NCBI GenBank assembly: GCA_035504735.1
Contig: DATJRJ010000101.1
Coordinates: forward strand, 1 to 21,640
Direction: 5' to 3'
DNA length: 21,640 bases
Origin: JAJPIG01 sp035504735
GTDB taxonomy: Bacteria; Desulfobacterota; Binatia; Binatales; Binataceae
Part shown: one piece after another, positions 1 through 7,218 of the stretch
Layout of the letters: every line of letters starts with the position of its first letter
Position numbering within the stretch: the first letter of the stretch is position 1
Program-made: the position numbers and the translations under genes
The notes under the pieces: generated by a model
Told to the model about the DNA's origin: nothing
The model's input: only the letters and a program-made list of their open reading frames with translations
The model's database searches: none

Positions 1-1
1 G

Positions 2-514
2 GCTTCGGCGCGCGCGCAGGATGACCCGGCGAACGCTGCTCACGCTAAGACGCTAGTGATCAAGGTTGTAGGAACGGGCGGAGCACCCACGGTCGGCACC
101 GGTCCCGGCGGTGCCTGCACGGTCGGTTACTCAGCGCAATGCGCAAGCGGCTCGTGCGTATGCTTGACGATCCCGACCGCGGTTGCGACGGGAGATTTCT
201 TCAGCAAGCAAAAGGGCAACGTGGCGGCGGTGAGCCTGACGCTCGATAGCGGTGACGAGCTCGCGGACACCGGTTGTATCCCCTTTTTCGGCGAGATGGC
301 GCTTACCGCCTCTAATGCGGCGACGGCGACATTGGACCTGGCAGGAACCTCGTGCCCCGCAACTGGTACGAAGCCCGATACTCTGATCGGCGGATGGGGA
401 CTGGTAGAGCCTTCAAGCCCTACCGCAACCGGTGTCGGCAAAATCGCCAGCGGCACGCTGGATCTGACTACCGGCGTCTTAAACGTAAAGGTCCGCGGAC
501 CGATCACAGAATAA
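2..514 (+). CDS. Secreted cysteine-containing protein of unknown function (5' end missing)
   Basis: The frame is open from the window edge to the TAA at 512-514, so the gene starts upstream. A GTG at 56 is an internal codon, not a credible start: the residues before it (ASARA-QDD) look like the end of a signal peptide with an AxA signal-peptidase I site. The mature part is about 165 residues, rich in Gly, Ala, Thr and Ser, and carries six cysteines. Four are clustered near the N-terminus (pattern C-x8-C-x4-C-x-C, around a CASGSCVC motif) and two are spaced later, as in small disulfide-bonded extracellular domains. No catalytic motif is visible. I infer export to the periplasm or surface. The family is not recognised. 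The next gene on the same strand also encodes an exported protein, 79 nt downstream. Confidence 0.6.
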   Translation, partial: ASARAQDDPANAAHAKTLVIKVVGTGGAPTVGTGPGGACTVGYSAQCASGSCVCLTIPTAVATGDFFSKQKGNVAAVSLTLDSGDELADTGCIPFFGEMALTASNAATATLDLAGTSCPATGTKPDTLIGGWGLVEPSSPTATGVGKIASGTLDLTTGVLNVKVRGPITE

Positions 515-593
515 CTCAATTGGTATCTGATGACGGTCAAGAACATGCAGCACTCAGTGCCAGCTAGATTACTAGTGCGGACGAGGTAGAGCT

Positions 594-881
594 ATGAAAT
601 TGCGGACGATGGTAGCGGGAGCATTGGTAGTAGGTTTCTTCTCGGGAGTACCAGTTCTCGTGCATGCTGACGTGCATCATGGGTGGGGTGCCTATGATTC
701 ACATCACGAATGGCATCCCGGCCCTTGGTGGTTCGAGCATCACCCGGACTGGGTCAGAGTTCATCATCCGGAATGGGATAAGTACGGTGATTGGGACGAT
801 CAGCATCAGTGGCATGATCGCGACTGGTGGAAAGCGCACGATGCCCGGTGGGCGCGAGCCCATCATCCCAGTTGGTTCTAA
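594..881 (+). CDS. Small exported His/Trp-rich protein with HHPxW repeats
   Basis: A 95-residue protein preceded by GAGG seven bases before the ATG. Residues 1-25 form a clear signal peptide (basic start, hydrophobic core, cleavage after VHA). The 70-residue mature chain holds 14 His and 12 Trp and little aliphatic sequence. A repeated HH-x-W or HHP-x-W unit occurs at residues 28-31, 37-40, 49-53, 57-61 and 90-94. Asp and Glu are also abundant. Such density of His next to Trp suggests binding of transition metals (Cu, Zn, Ni) or heme in the periplasm, but this is inference from composition. No known domain is recognised. The adjacent hairpin at 922-970 would end its transcript. Base use and reading frame look genuine; the overlapping frame starting at 664 is a shadow. 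Confidence 0.75.
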   Translation: MKLRTMVAGALVVGFFSGVPVLVHADVHHGWGAYDSHHEWHPGPWWFEHHPDWVRVHHPEWDKYGDWDDQHQWHDRDWWKAHDARWARAHHPSWF

Positions 882-921
882 CCAATTGGTCTGGTCGGAA
901 TGACCAGCTGAATTACAGCGA

Positions 922-970
922 GCCCCGATTTCCGAGCGGCGAGGCCAATCGTCCGCCAGGAAATCGGGGC
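922..970. terminator. Shared hairpin between convergent genes, likely bidirectional terminator
   Basis: A perfect 12-bp inverted repeat, GCCCCGATTTCC at 922-933 and GGAAATCGGGGC at 959-970. The 25-nt loop can extend the stem further (GCGGCGA with TCG-T-CCGC, one bulged base). It sits 40 nt past the stop of the His/Trp-rich gene and 6 nt past the stop of the VOC gene on the other strand. Neither side has a good T-run, so intrinsic termination is likely but not certain. Confidence 0.6.
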
Positions 971-976
971 GTTCGG

Positions 977-2026
977 TTATGATTCCTCTCCGATCATGAG
1001 TTCGCGCATGTCCTGATCGGATAAAAATCTGTCAGACAACGGGCAGAGCAGTTCGACATACAATCCCGCTAATTTTTCGCGCGTGTCGGCGTAACAATAA
1101 TATACGTCAGCGCCCTGGCCGTCCTGAATTATCGGCATGCCATCGGATTCGAGGCGCTTCGCTATCAGATCCAATTCTTCAGGACCACACAGCGTGGTCA
1201 TTATATGATTCAGTCCTTCGCCTTGCTTCTCCAGCATGTCCTGGTAAATCGTGGGCCCATAAATTTGTTCGACTATCTCGATTCCGAAGTCATTCTTTCG
1301 CCCCAGCGACAGCCGGAAACGCGTTTCGGCGTTTCTGCCGAAATAATGCGTATCCTGGCTGGAGACTCCAGTCTGATTGTCAAAATCAAACCACTTCTCG
1401 AAGCCTAACAGACGTTGATAATTATCGCGCATCGACAAACGCTTGTTCCTGGTCAGCACACACGCGTGGTAGATTTTTTCGGTGGGACATCCCGGTGTAC
1501 TTGCTGTCTTGTCGATCGTAATAACCTCGTCGGGCTTAAGTCGCGGATCCGACTGCCAGTCCGCCCTCAGCGGACATAGGACTTCAAAGGTGGTGCCAAA
1601 ATACGACGTTGAGTCCAAATAATAGTACTCGATCGTATCGCACACCGTCGCACTCTGACTAATCGTGATGCCCTCGCTCTCGAGCCAGGGTCTCAGACGC
1701 CTGAACTCGGCCGGCGAACAGATCGTGGGGAATAAGTGATGCATCCCCTCGCCGTGCGTTTCGAGGAACTCGCTGTAAACACTATCGCCCGACAATGGCT
1801 GGCAGAGCTCGAACGCGATCTTGCCTGAACTTCCCAGCACCGACAGAAAGGAATGCTTGACCGGTTTGCAGTGCAGGGTCGCATCCGGCATCCGCGTGGC
1901 ATCCTGACGGCGGATTTCCCAGCGCTCGATACCGAAGAAGCGGGAAAACTCTTCTATGTAGCGGCGATAGTCTTTGACGACGACGCCGATGTGATGATGG
2001 CGATCGACCGGTAGGATATTAGCCAT
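977..2026 (-). CDS. Tandemly duplicated VOC (glyoxalase/extradiol-fold) metalloenzyme
   Basis: A 349-residue protein with GGAGAG well placed before the ATG. It consists of two vicinal-oxygen-chelate units repeated with a period of about 177 residues. Unit 1 shows HIGVVVKD (H12), AFELCQP (E73), GEGMHH (H97) and FEVLCPL (E148). Unit 2 shows IYHACV (H187), GIEIVEQ (E250), GEGLNH (H274) and YVELLCPL (E325). The H/E/H/E quartet is the metal-binding pattern of glyoxalase I; methylmalonyl-CoA epimerase and type I extradiol dioxygenases share the fold with somewhat different ligands. The cell could use it to isomerise or cleave a product of the dioxygenase encoded just upstream in the same operon (57-nt gap). 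The exact reaction cannot be read from sequence. It is probably cytoplasmic, since no signal peptide is seen. It is the last gene of the operon, followed by the hairpin at 922-970. Confidence 0.85.
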   Translation of the reverse strand: MANILPVDRHHHIGVVVKDYRRYIEEFSRFFGIERWEIRRQDATRMPDATLHCKPVKHSFLSVLGSSGKIAFELCQPLSGDSVYSEFLETHGEGMHHLFPTICSPAEFRRLRPWLESEGITISQSATVCDTIEYYYLDSTSYFGTTFEVLCPLRADWQSDPRLKPDEVITIDKTASTPGCPTEKIYHACVLTRNKRLSMRDNYQRLLGFEKWFDFDNQTGVSSQDTHYFGRNAETRFRLSLGRKNDFGIEIVEQIYGPTIYQDMLEKQGEGLNHIMTTLCGPEELDLIAKRLESDGMPIIQDGQGADVYYCYADTREKLAGLYVELLCPLSDRFLSDQDMRELMIGEES

Positions 2027-2083
2027 GGTAATTCTCTCCGCGATCAGATTAACAATCTATCGGCGAACTCGCCGCCGACTTAG

Positions 2084-2590
2084 CTAGAAGAAGACCGAAA
2101 TAGACTCGATAACGTTATGATCGAAGATGATTATACGGTTGAGCAATCGCCAAGCATCGGCGCTTTTTCGCCATAAATCCTCGCGCGTACCGAAGAAAGT
2201 TCGGTCGTCGCGATCGCCCGCGCTGCGGAAGACTATGAAGTTGGATGCGACCTGCGCTGTATCGGCTTTCGAGTCTATCGCGAGGACTCTGACATTGGAG
2301 ATGAAATGCCGCGTTCGGGAGGGCGGCTCTTCGGCGTGGGCCCAGCCGGATCGGATCCGTCTGATGCGCGCGGCGAGGCCGGCCTTATTGTCGTCGAAAT
2401 GGGCGACCAGCTCGTGGCGGGTGAGGATTTCCTTGTCTCGCGGCAGGGTTGCGCGCACCGGCGCGAAGTAACGTACCGCATCGTCGATCATCTCCAGCCA
2501 TTCGTCGAAGCGCTCGGAGTCCAGCAGCGCCGCTTCGTGGAACAACAGCTCCTCGAAACGACCGCGATGCTCATCGAAGCCGGTGGTCAT
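2084..2590 (-). CDS. Aromatic-ring-hydroxylating dioxygenase, beta (small) subunit
   Basis: A 168-residue protein of the SnoaL-like fold typical of the small subunit of alpha3-beta3 ring-hydroxylating dioxygenases. The N-terminal helix LLDSERFDEWLEMI followed by Y-F-A-P is characteristic, as are the central RIRRIRSGWAHAEEPPSRTRH region and a C-terminal segment reading LLNRIIIFD. The length matches the family. The subunit has a structural role and carries no metal site. Its ATG overlaps the TGA of the alpha-subunit gene in the arrangement ATGA (2587-2590), which implies translational coupling and equal stoichiometry. The substrate is unknown; this subunit family serves biphenyl, naphthalene, benzoate and related dioxygenases. 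Confidence 0.92.
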   Translation of the reverse strand: MTTGFDEHRGRFEELLFHEAALLDSERFDEWLEMIDDAVRYFAPVRATLPRDKEILTRHELVAHFDDNKAGLAARIRRIRSGWAHAEEPPSRTRHFISNVRVLAIDSKADTAQVASNFIVFRSAGDRDDRTFFGTREDLWRKSADAWRLLNRIIIFDHNVIESISVFF

Positions 2591-3882
2591 CGTGATACCT
2601 CATCGCGCTCCATCAGCTCGCGCCAGCGCTCGTAGAAGCCGAACACCCCGATTTCGGTGTTGGGCGGATGAGAAATACCGGGCCGGTCGGGACGGGTGCG
2701 CCCGCGCCCCGCGCCCATCCCGTAATGAAGCGGAAAGCGCCGCCGATAGAAGCCGCGCATCGATCGCGTCGCGTCCATCCACATTTCGCCGTCATCCTGC
2801 TCGAAGATTCCGCTGGGAGAAAAAGTCCGGTTCTGCTGATCGCGCGCGAAATCACGGGCAGCCTGGGGAGCCTCCTTGTCAACCATCGTGAGCGACCAGA
2901 TCTCGTGTTCCATTGGTCCGCGAGGCTGGTTTACGCGCACGCTGGCAAAGCCCAATGAGACGATAATCGATAGGTTGGGAAAGATGTTGGCCACGTAGGT
3001 CAGGCCGTCGTTGACGAGATGCGCCTGTTCGGGAGTCAGCCGCCGCCTGGAAGCCTCACGGACCGCGGCCTCATAGGAGATCACTTCGCTTGGATAATTT
3101 TTGGTGTAACCGAGCGACAGGATCATGAAACCGTGACCGTTGCCGCATTTAATCTCGAGGTCCGGGCTGGTCGGCTGGGTACCGCGAAAAACCGTCAAGT
3201 CCAGGTAGCCGCTCTCGAGCACGCTGCGGTGAAGATAGTCCGTGTGATAGTTATCGCCGCACTGTTGCTCGGAGTTGACTTTCCAGTTGCCACGCACCGT
3301 CCATCGATGGACTCCGGGCAGCGCCACCGGACCGCCCGCGGTCCGGTCGAAGATCACATCGAGATACCACTTCGCATCACCCAGGTAGGAGGTCAGGCTG
3401 GCGGCGTTCGGATCGAAGTTGGCGAAGATTAGATTGCGATAAATTTCAACCCGCGGAGCTTCCAGCAGTCCCCATTCGCTGCGGTTCAACTCTCCGTAGT
3501 AGGCTTCTTTGATGCGCGGCACTCCCACCAGCTTGCCCGCCAGATCGTAGGTCCATCCGTGGTATGGGCAGGTAAAACTGCGGGTATTTCCATAATCGAT
3601 GCGGCACACACGCGAGGCCCGATGGCGGCAGGAATTGACCAGGACATGGATGTCGCCTTGCGCATCGCGCGTGACGATTACCCGCTCCTCGCCCATCGAG
3701 TTGGTGATGAAGTCGCCGGGCTCGGGAATCTGTGATTCGCACCCAACGAGAAGCCAGCAATGGCCGAAGACCCGCTCCTGCTCCAGCTCGTAGACGGACG
3801 GGTCGACGAAAACCCGCGGGCTGACGGTGTGCCGCTCGAGGTCGACCAGCATGCTCGAGTCTCGCAGTTGCGATCTATCCAT
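2587..3882 (-). CDS. Rieske non-heme iron ring-hydroxylating dioxygenase, alpha subunit
   Basis: A 431-residue catalytic subunit with a strong GGAGGAG ribosome site before the ATG. The N-terminal Rieske domain carries C85-x-H87 and C105-x2-H108 (FTCPYHGW) for the [2Fe-2S] cluster. The catalytic domain has the bridging and iron ligands D210-x2-H213-x4-H218 (GDNYHTDYLH) and an acidic third ligand in FEQDDGEMW (D363 or D364). All needed residues are present. The enzyme should add O2 to an aromatic or alicyclic substrate to give a cis-diol or demethylated product, taking electrons from a ferredoxin and reductase. Neither electron-transfer partner is encoded nearby. It forms an operon with the beta subunit and the duplicated VOC protein. 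Close to the biphenyl/naphthalene-type architecture, but the substrate cannot be assigned. Confidence 0.93.
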   Translation of the reverse strand: MDRSQLRDSSMLVDLERHTVSPRVFVDPSVYELEQERVFGHCWLLVGCESQIPEPGDFITNSMGEERVIVTRDAQGDIHVLVNSCRHRASRVCRIDYGNTRSFTCPYHGWTYDLAGKLVGVPRIKEAYYGELNRSEWGLLEAPRVEIYRNLIFANFDPNAASLTSYLGDAKWYLDVIFDRTAGGPVALPGVHRWTVRGNWKVNSEQQCGDNYHTDYLHRSVLESGYLDLTVFRGTQPTSPDLEIKCGNGHGFMILSLGYTKNYPSEVISYEAAVREASRRRLTPEQAHLVNDGLTYVANIFPNLSIIVSLGFASVRVNQPRGPMEHEIWSLTMVDKEAPQAARDFARDQQNRTFSPSGIFEQDDGEMWMDATRSMRGFYRRRFPLHYGMGAGRGRTRPDRPGISHPPNTEIGVFGFYERWRELMERDEVSR

Positions 3883-4258
3883 TTGTCTCCTCCAACGGGA
3901 GGGTTTATCGACTAAGACGTTCTCGAAAGTTTGTCAAAGGGTCTCGGCCCGGGTTGCACGATGAGCCGATCGCACATCTTGGCGTCTACGATTCTGGTTT
4001 TATGCGTACCAGCCAAGACGCCAATTAATCTAGCCAATAGAAAGCTTAGCTGCCCTGCGCCCGAATCCGCGATTGGTCGTGGGATGTTGCTTGGCAACGG
4101 ACTCGATGCAAAACAGCATCACCTCCGCGATCAGTCATCATAAAACGCGTCTACACTCTGCAAATTTGCCACGTTTTCGGGCCCATCTCTTGCTTCTTTG
4201 GCGCACGGGAACGCCGGGCCGTCGCAGGATGGCACAGCGGACGGGAGGAGGAGAGAAG
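3883..4258. other. Gene-free divergent spacer between the dioxygenase operon and a small membrane gene
   Basis: These 376 bases lack any convincing coding frame. They are less GC-rich than the flanking genes, as expected for regulatory DNA. The stretch must hold the promoter of the dioxygenase operon (leftward) and probably that of the 63-residue membrane protein (rightward). The only clear structure is the hairpin at 3979-4024. I could not assign a convincing -10/-35 pair. Confidence 0.6.
3979..4024. promoter_or_regulatory. Two-tier inverted repeat upstream of the dioxygenase operon
   Basis: The outer arms are TTGGCGTCT (3979-3987) and AGACGCCAA (4016-4024), a perfect 9-bp match. The inner arms are CTGGT (3994-3998) and ACCAG (4008-4012) around a 9-nt loop. 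It lies about 100-140 nt before the alpha-subunit ATG. It could be an operator for a dimeric regulator or a structured leader. No T-run follows on either strand, so a terminator is unlikely. Confidence 0.35.
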
Positions 4259-4450
4259 ATGCCGCTTTTCAAACAATCCGCACCAGCGATTCGGGCGGGA
4301 TTTCTTGGGGTTGCCGCTACGATGATTTTCGTCGGAGCTTTCGCGCAGGAGGCGCTCGTTATCGCGATCGGTGCCGGGCTCTCGGTGGGCGCCTTCGTCC
4401 TGGCTTTCAGGCCCACGTTGCGGAGTTTCCTGATGCTTTTCTATCGGTAG
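4259..4450 (+). CDS. Small two-helix inner-membrane protein, function unknown
   Basis: A 63-residue protein. The start at 4259 is chosen because the purine-rich ribosome site GGAGGAGGAGAG directly precedes it; the longer frame from 4073 has no such signal. Residues 12-28 and 32-50 form two hydrophobic helices rich in Gly and Ala, separated by a short AQEA turn, and the C-terminus is basic (RPTLRSFLML-FYR). The N-terminus is also basic, so both ends probably face the cytoplasm. No family is recognised. The gene is monocistronic, converging on dinB with a 36-nt gap. Confidence 0.6.
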   Translation: MPLFKQSAPAIRAGFLGVAATMIFVGAFAQEALVIAIGAGLSVGAFVLAFRPTLRSFLMLFYR

Positions 4451-4486
4451 TCTGGGCCGCGGGCGTCTCAACCTGCGCAGTACCGG

Positions 4487-5743
4487 TCACTTAATCCGAC
4501 GGCTCGGAGCGACGCGATCCGCATGCGCCAGTCCGCGCGTGACCGCATCCTCGCCGAAGCGGCGGGTGACCTCGTCGAGCGCGCGATTGAGCCGGCTCCG
4601 CCTGGCGAGCTCGCGGGCGGCGGCCGGATCGAACAGGCCGAGCTGGCGCGGATCGGAGCGCTCCAGGTTATGGACCTGCACGCCGGCGAGGCGCACTTTC
4701 TCCGGCACCTTCACCCGCGTGATCAATTCGATCGCTATCCGAGTTATGGCGGCGCCATCGTCGGTCGCTGAATCGATCGAAAAACTTCTCGTCAGCAATG
4801 GATAACGTCCGCCGCCGAGCGGCCGAGCAAGCTTCAGTTTGAGCGTAATAGTGCGGGCGCGAACGCCGTCTGCGCGCAACCGGCGCGCGAGCGCCTCGCC
4901 ATGCGCGATCAACACGCGCCGCAGCTCCAGCGAATCGAGCCGATGGTCATGCTCGAAGGTCGATTCCTCGCCGTACGATTTCCGCTCCCAATCGCCGATT
5001 ACCGTGCGCGGATCGCGGCCGTTGGCGAGTTCATGCAGATGTGCTCCGAACGAGCCGAATTGGCTTCGTAACTGCGCCAGGTCGAAGCGTGCGAGATCGC
5101 CGATCGTCTGGATGCCGGCCTGGTTGAGCCGCGCGAGTGTGACTCGGCCGACGCCCCATAAGCGCTCGACCGGCAGGGGCTCCAGGAATGCCAGGACGTG
5201 CTCGGGACCGAGCACCAGCAGGCCGTCAGGCTTGGACATATCGCTCAGAATCTTGGCAGCCATCTTGATTGGCGCGACGCCGACCGAAACGGTCAGACCG
5301 GTCACCTCGCGCACCCGGCGCTTGAGCGCGCGCGCCACTTCGATCGGCGCGCCCAGCAGGCGCTGCGTGCCGGTCAGATCGAGAAACGCCTCGTCGAGCG
5401 AAAGCGGTTCGACCACCGGACTGAATTGTTCGAAAGCCTGGCGCACGGCGCGCGAGACCTCGACGTAGCGATCCATCCGGCCGGGCACGAAGATGCCCTC
5501 GGGACAGAGCTTCCGGGCCTGCGCCGTCGGCATCGCGGAATGGACGCCGAAGACGCGTGCCTCGTAAGAGGCCGAGGTGACTACGCCGCGCAGGCTGCGG
5601 CCGCCGACAATCACCGGCTTGCCGCGCAGCTCCGGATTATCGAGCATCTCGACCGCGGCGTAGAAGGCGTCCATGTCAGCATGGGCGATTACGCGCGGCC
5701 AGCGAGCTGAATCGTCTATCGTGGTGGACGTCTCAGGATTCAT
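4487..5743 (-). CDS. dinB: DNA polymerase IV (Y-family translesion polymerase)
   Basis: A 418-residue protein. The palm motifs are intact: HADMDAFYAAVE (D23 metal ligand, F27-Y28 steric gate next to it) and PLSLDEAFLDLT (D117-E118). The family signature GGRSLRGVVTSASYEAR is also present, as is the fingers segment FGVHSAMP. A helix-hairpin-helix thumb follows (GVGRVTLARLNQAGI), then the little-finger domain. A beta-clamp binding motif QLGLFD lies at residues 367-372, followed by the conserved tail with RFGEDAV. The polymerase copies past lesions on damaged DNA at the fork. It is the last gene of the leftward heme operon, 48 nt after hemY, which may give it housekeeping expression in addition to any damage response. 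No LexA box was recognised. Confidence 0.95.
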   Translation of the reverse strand: MNPETSTTIDDSARWPRVIAHADMDAFYAAVEMLDNPELRGKPVIVGGRSLRGVVTSASYEARVFGVHSAMPTAQARKLCPEGIFVPGRMDRYVEVSRAVRQAFEQFSPVVEPLSLDEAFLDLTGTQRLLGAPIEVARALKRRVREVTGLTVSVGVAPIKMAAKILSDMSKPDGLLVLGPEHVLAFLEPLPVERLWGVGRVTLARLNQAGIQTIGDLARFDLAQLRSQFGSFGAHLHELANGRDPRTVIGDWERKSYGEESTFEHDHRLDSLELRRVLIAHGEALARRLRADGVRARTITLKLKLARPLGGGRYPLLTRSFSIDSATDDGAAITRIAIELITRVKVPEKVRLAGVQVHNLERSDPRQLGLFDPAAARELARRSRLNRALDEVTRRFGEDAVTRGLAHADRVAPSRRIK

Positions 5744-5791
5744 CGGGTCGAAAGCGCCGCCCAGCGCGCGGGCGCTTATCGCCCCACAATG

Positions 5792-7204
5792 CTAAACCCG
5801 CGGCGCGAGCTCTGAGAAGACCAGCTCGGCGGCAAGCTTGCCGCTGCGGACGCAATCCGGGATGCCCACGCCGCGGTAGGCAGCTCCGGCGAGAGCGAAG
5901 CCGGCCGGCTCGGCGGCCAGCCCCTCGATTTTGGCGACCCGCTCGAGATGGCCGAGCGTGTACTGTGGCATCGAATCGAGCCAGCGCCAGACGTGGGTGA
6001 AAAGCGGCGCCGATGTGATGCCGAACAGATCGCGCAGCTCTTCGCGCATCACGTCGACCATCGCGCCCGTCTCCAGCCGCATCATCTCGGGATTAAGTGC
6101 GCCGCCCACGAACGCGCGCATCAGGAATTTCCCGGACGGCGCACGGTTGAGGAACTTGAGACTGGAAAAGCTCACCGCAATGATCTGGCGGCGTTCGATC
6201 GCGGGTATCACGGCGCCGAATCCATCCGGCAGGCCGCGCGCGACGGCCGCATCGAAGGCGAGATTCACAGTTGCGCTTGAAGCATATTCGATTTCCGCCA
6301 GCGCCCGAGACAGCGCCGGCAGTGACGCTTTCAGCAAGCGCGCGGCCGCATAGGCGGGCGCCGCGCAGATCACGCCGGCCGCTTCGATCGAGTCACCATT
6401 GCGCAACGTGACCGTCCATCCGCTCGCGCGGCGGGAAATCTCGGCCACCTCGGCTCCAAGCCGGATCGATTCGCCGAGGCTCAGCTCGAGTGCGCGGACG
6501 ATCGCCGCCATCCCGGCGCGAAACGAGAGGAACAGGTTCCAGCGCACGCCGCTGGCTCCGCCGGCCGGATTTCTCTGCACCGTTTTGAGTGCCCGCGTCA
6601 GGCTGCCATATTCGCGCTCCATCGCAACGAAGCGCGCAAAGCAGGCCTGCATGCTGAGCCGCTCCGGATCGCCGACGTAGATTCCGCCGGCCAGGGGTTG
6701 AACCAGCCGGTCGAGCGCCTCCGTGCCGAAGCGGCGGCGGATGAAAGCGGCCAGGGTCTCGTCGCCGTTCTCGCGGCGTGCCCCGACCATCGGCTCGAAC
6801 AGTATCCGCAGCTTGCCCGGAATCGTGAACATCGGGCTGCCGAGAATCGGCATGATCGACGACGGCGCCAGCAGCGAGAAGCCGCGCGGAACTTCGACCA
6901 GCTTTCCATCACGAACCACGAAGGCTCGGCGATGGGCTTCCAGGGTGCCGACGAGCTCGGCCTCCAGGCCCAACCGTCCGGCGAGGTCGAGGGCGTCGGT
7001 CTTGTCGGTGATAAAGGAATCGGCACCGGCCTCGAGCACAAAGCCATCGCGCGCGATGGTGTGGAGTGCGCCGCCGGCGCGCGCGCCGCCCTCCAGCACG
7101 ATGACTTCGAGCGGAATCCCGCGCGCAGCGGAAAGCTCGCGCAGATGGAACGCCGCGGCCAGGCCGCTGATTCCGCCTCCCACCACTACCACCTGCTGCG
7201 CCAT
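5792..7204 (-). CDS. hemY: FAD-dependent coproporphyrinogen/protoporphyrinogen oxidase (HemY/HemG, CgoX type)
   Basis: A 470-residue flavoprotein, normal for the family. The N-terminus has the FAD-binding motif V-V-G9-G-G11-I-S-G14 followed by an acidic residue (VLEGG, about residue 38) and ARAGG. The C-terminus has the second FAD contact region GFALAGAAYRGVGIPDCV. It removes six electrons from the porphyrinogen ring using O2. The substrate is either protoporphyrinogen IX or coproporphyrinogen III. Because the order hemE-hemH-hemY matches the Gram-positive coproporphyrin operon and the neighbouring HemH looks CpfC-like, I favour the coproporphyrinogen role, as inference. It follows hemH by 14 nt; the ribosome site is weak, which suggests coupling. 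Also named hemG in many annotations. Confidence 0.9.
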   Translation of the reverse strand: MAQQVVVVGGGISGLAAAFHLRELSAARGIPLEVIVLEGGARAGGALHTIARDGFVLEAGADSFITDKTDALDLAGRLGLEAELVGTLEAHRRAFVVRDGKLVEVPRGFSLLAPSSIMPILGSPMFTIPGKLRILFEPMVGARRENGDETLAAFIRRRFGTEALDRLVQPLAGGIYVGDPERLSMQACFARFVAMEREYGSLTRALKTVQRNPAGGASGVRWNLFLSFRAGMAAIVRALELSLGESIRLGAEVAEISRRASGWTVTLRNGDSIEAAGVICAAPAYAAARLLKASLPALSRALAEIEYASSATVNLAFDAAVARGLPDGFGAVIPAIERRQIIAVSFSSLKFLNRAPSGKFLMRAFVGGALNPEMMRLETGAMVDVMREELRDLFGITSAPLFTHVWRWLDSMPQYTLGHLERVAKIEGLAAEPAGFALAGAAYRGVGIPDCVRSGKLAAELVFSELAPRV

Positions 7205-7218
7205 CTGCGACTGAGATA

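Noticed and set aside
56..58. GTG as the start of the first gene
   Set aside because: The frame is open to the window edge and the upstream residues look like a signal-peptidase site, so the gene is truncated by the window.
4487..4644. Unusual C-terminal tail of DinB after the clamp motif
   Set aside because: A QLxLF motif followed by a short helix with RFGEDAV is common in DinB proteins of many phyla, so it is not noteworthy.
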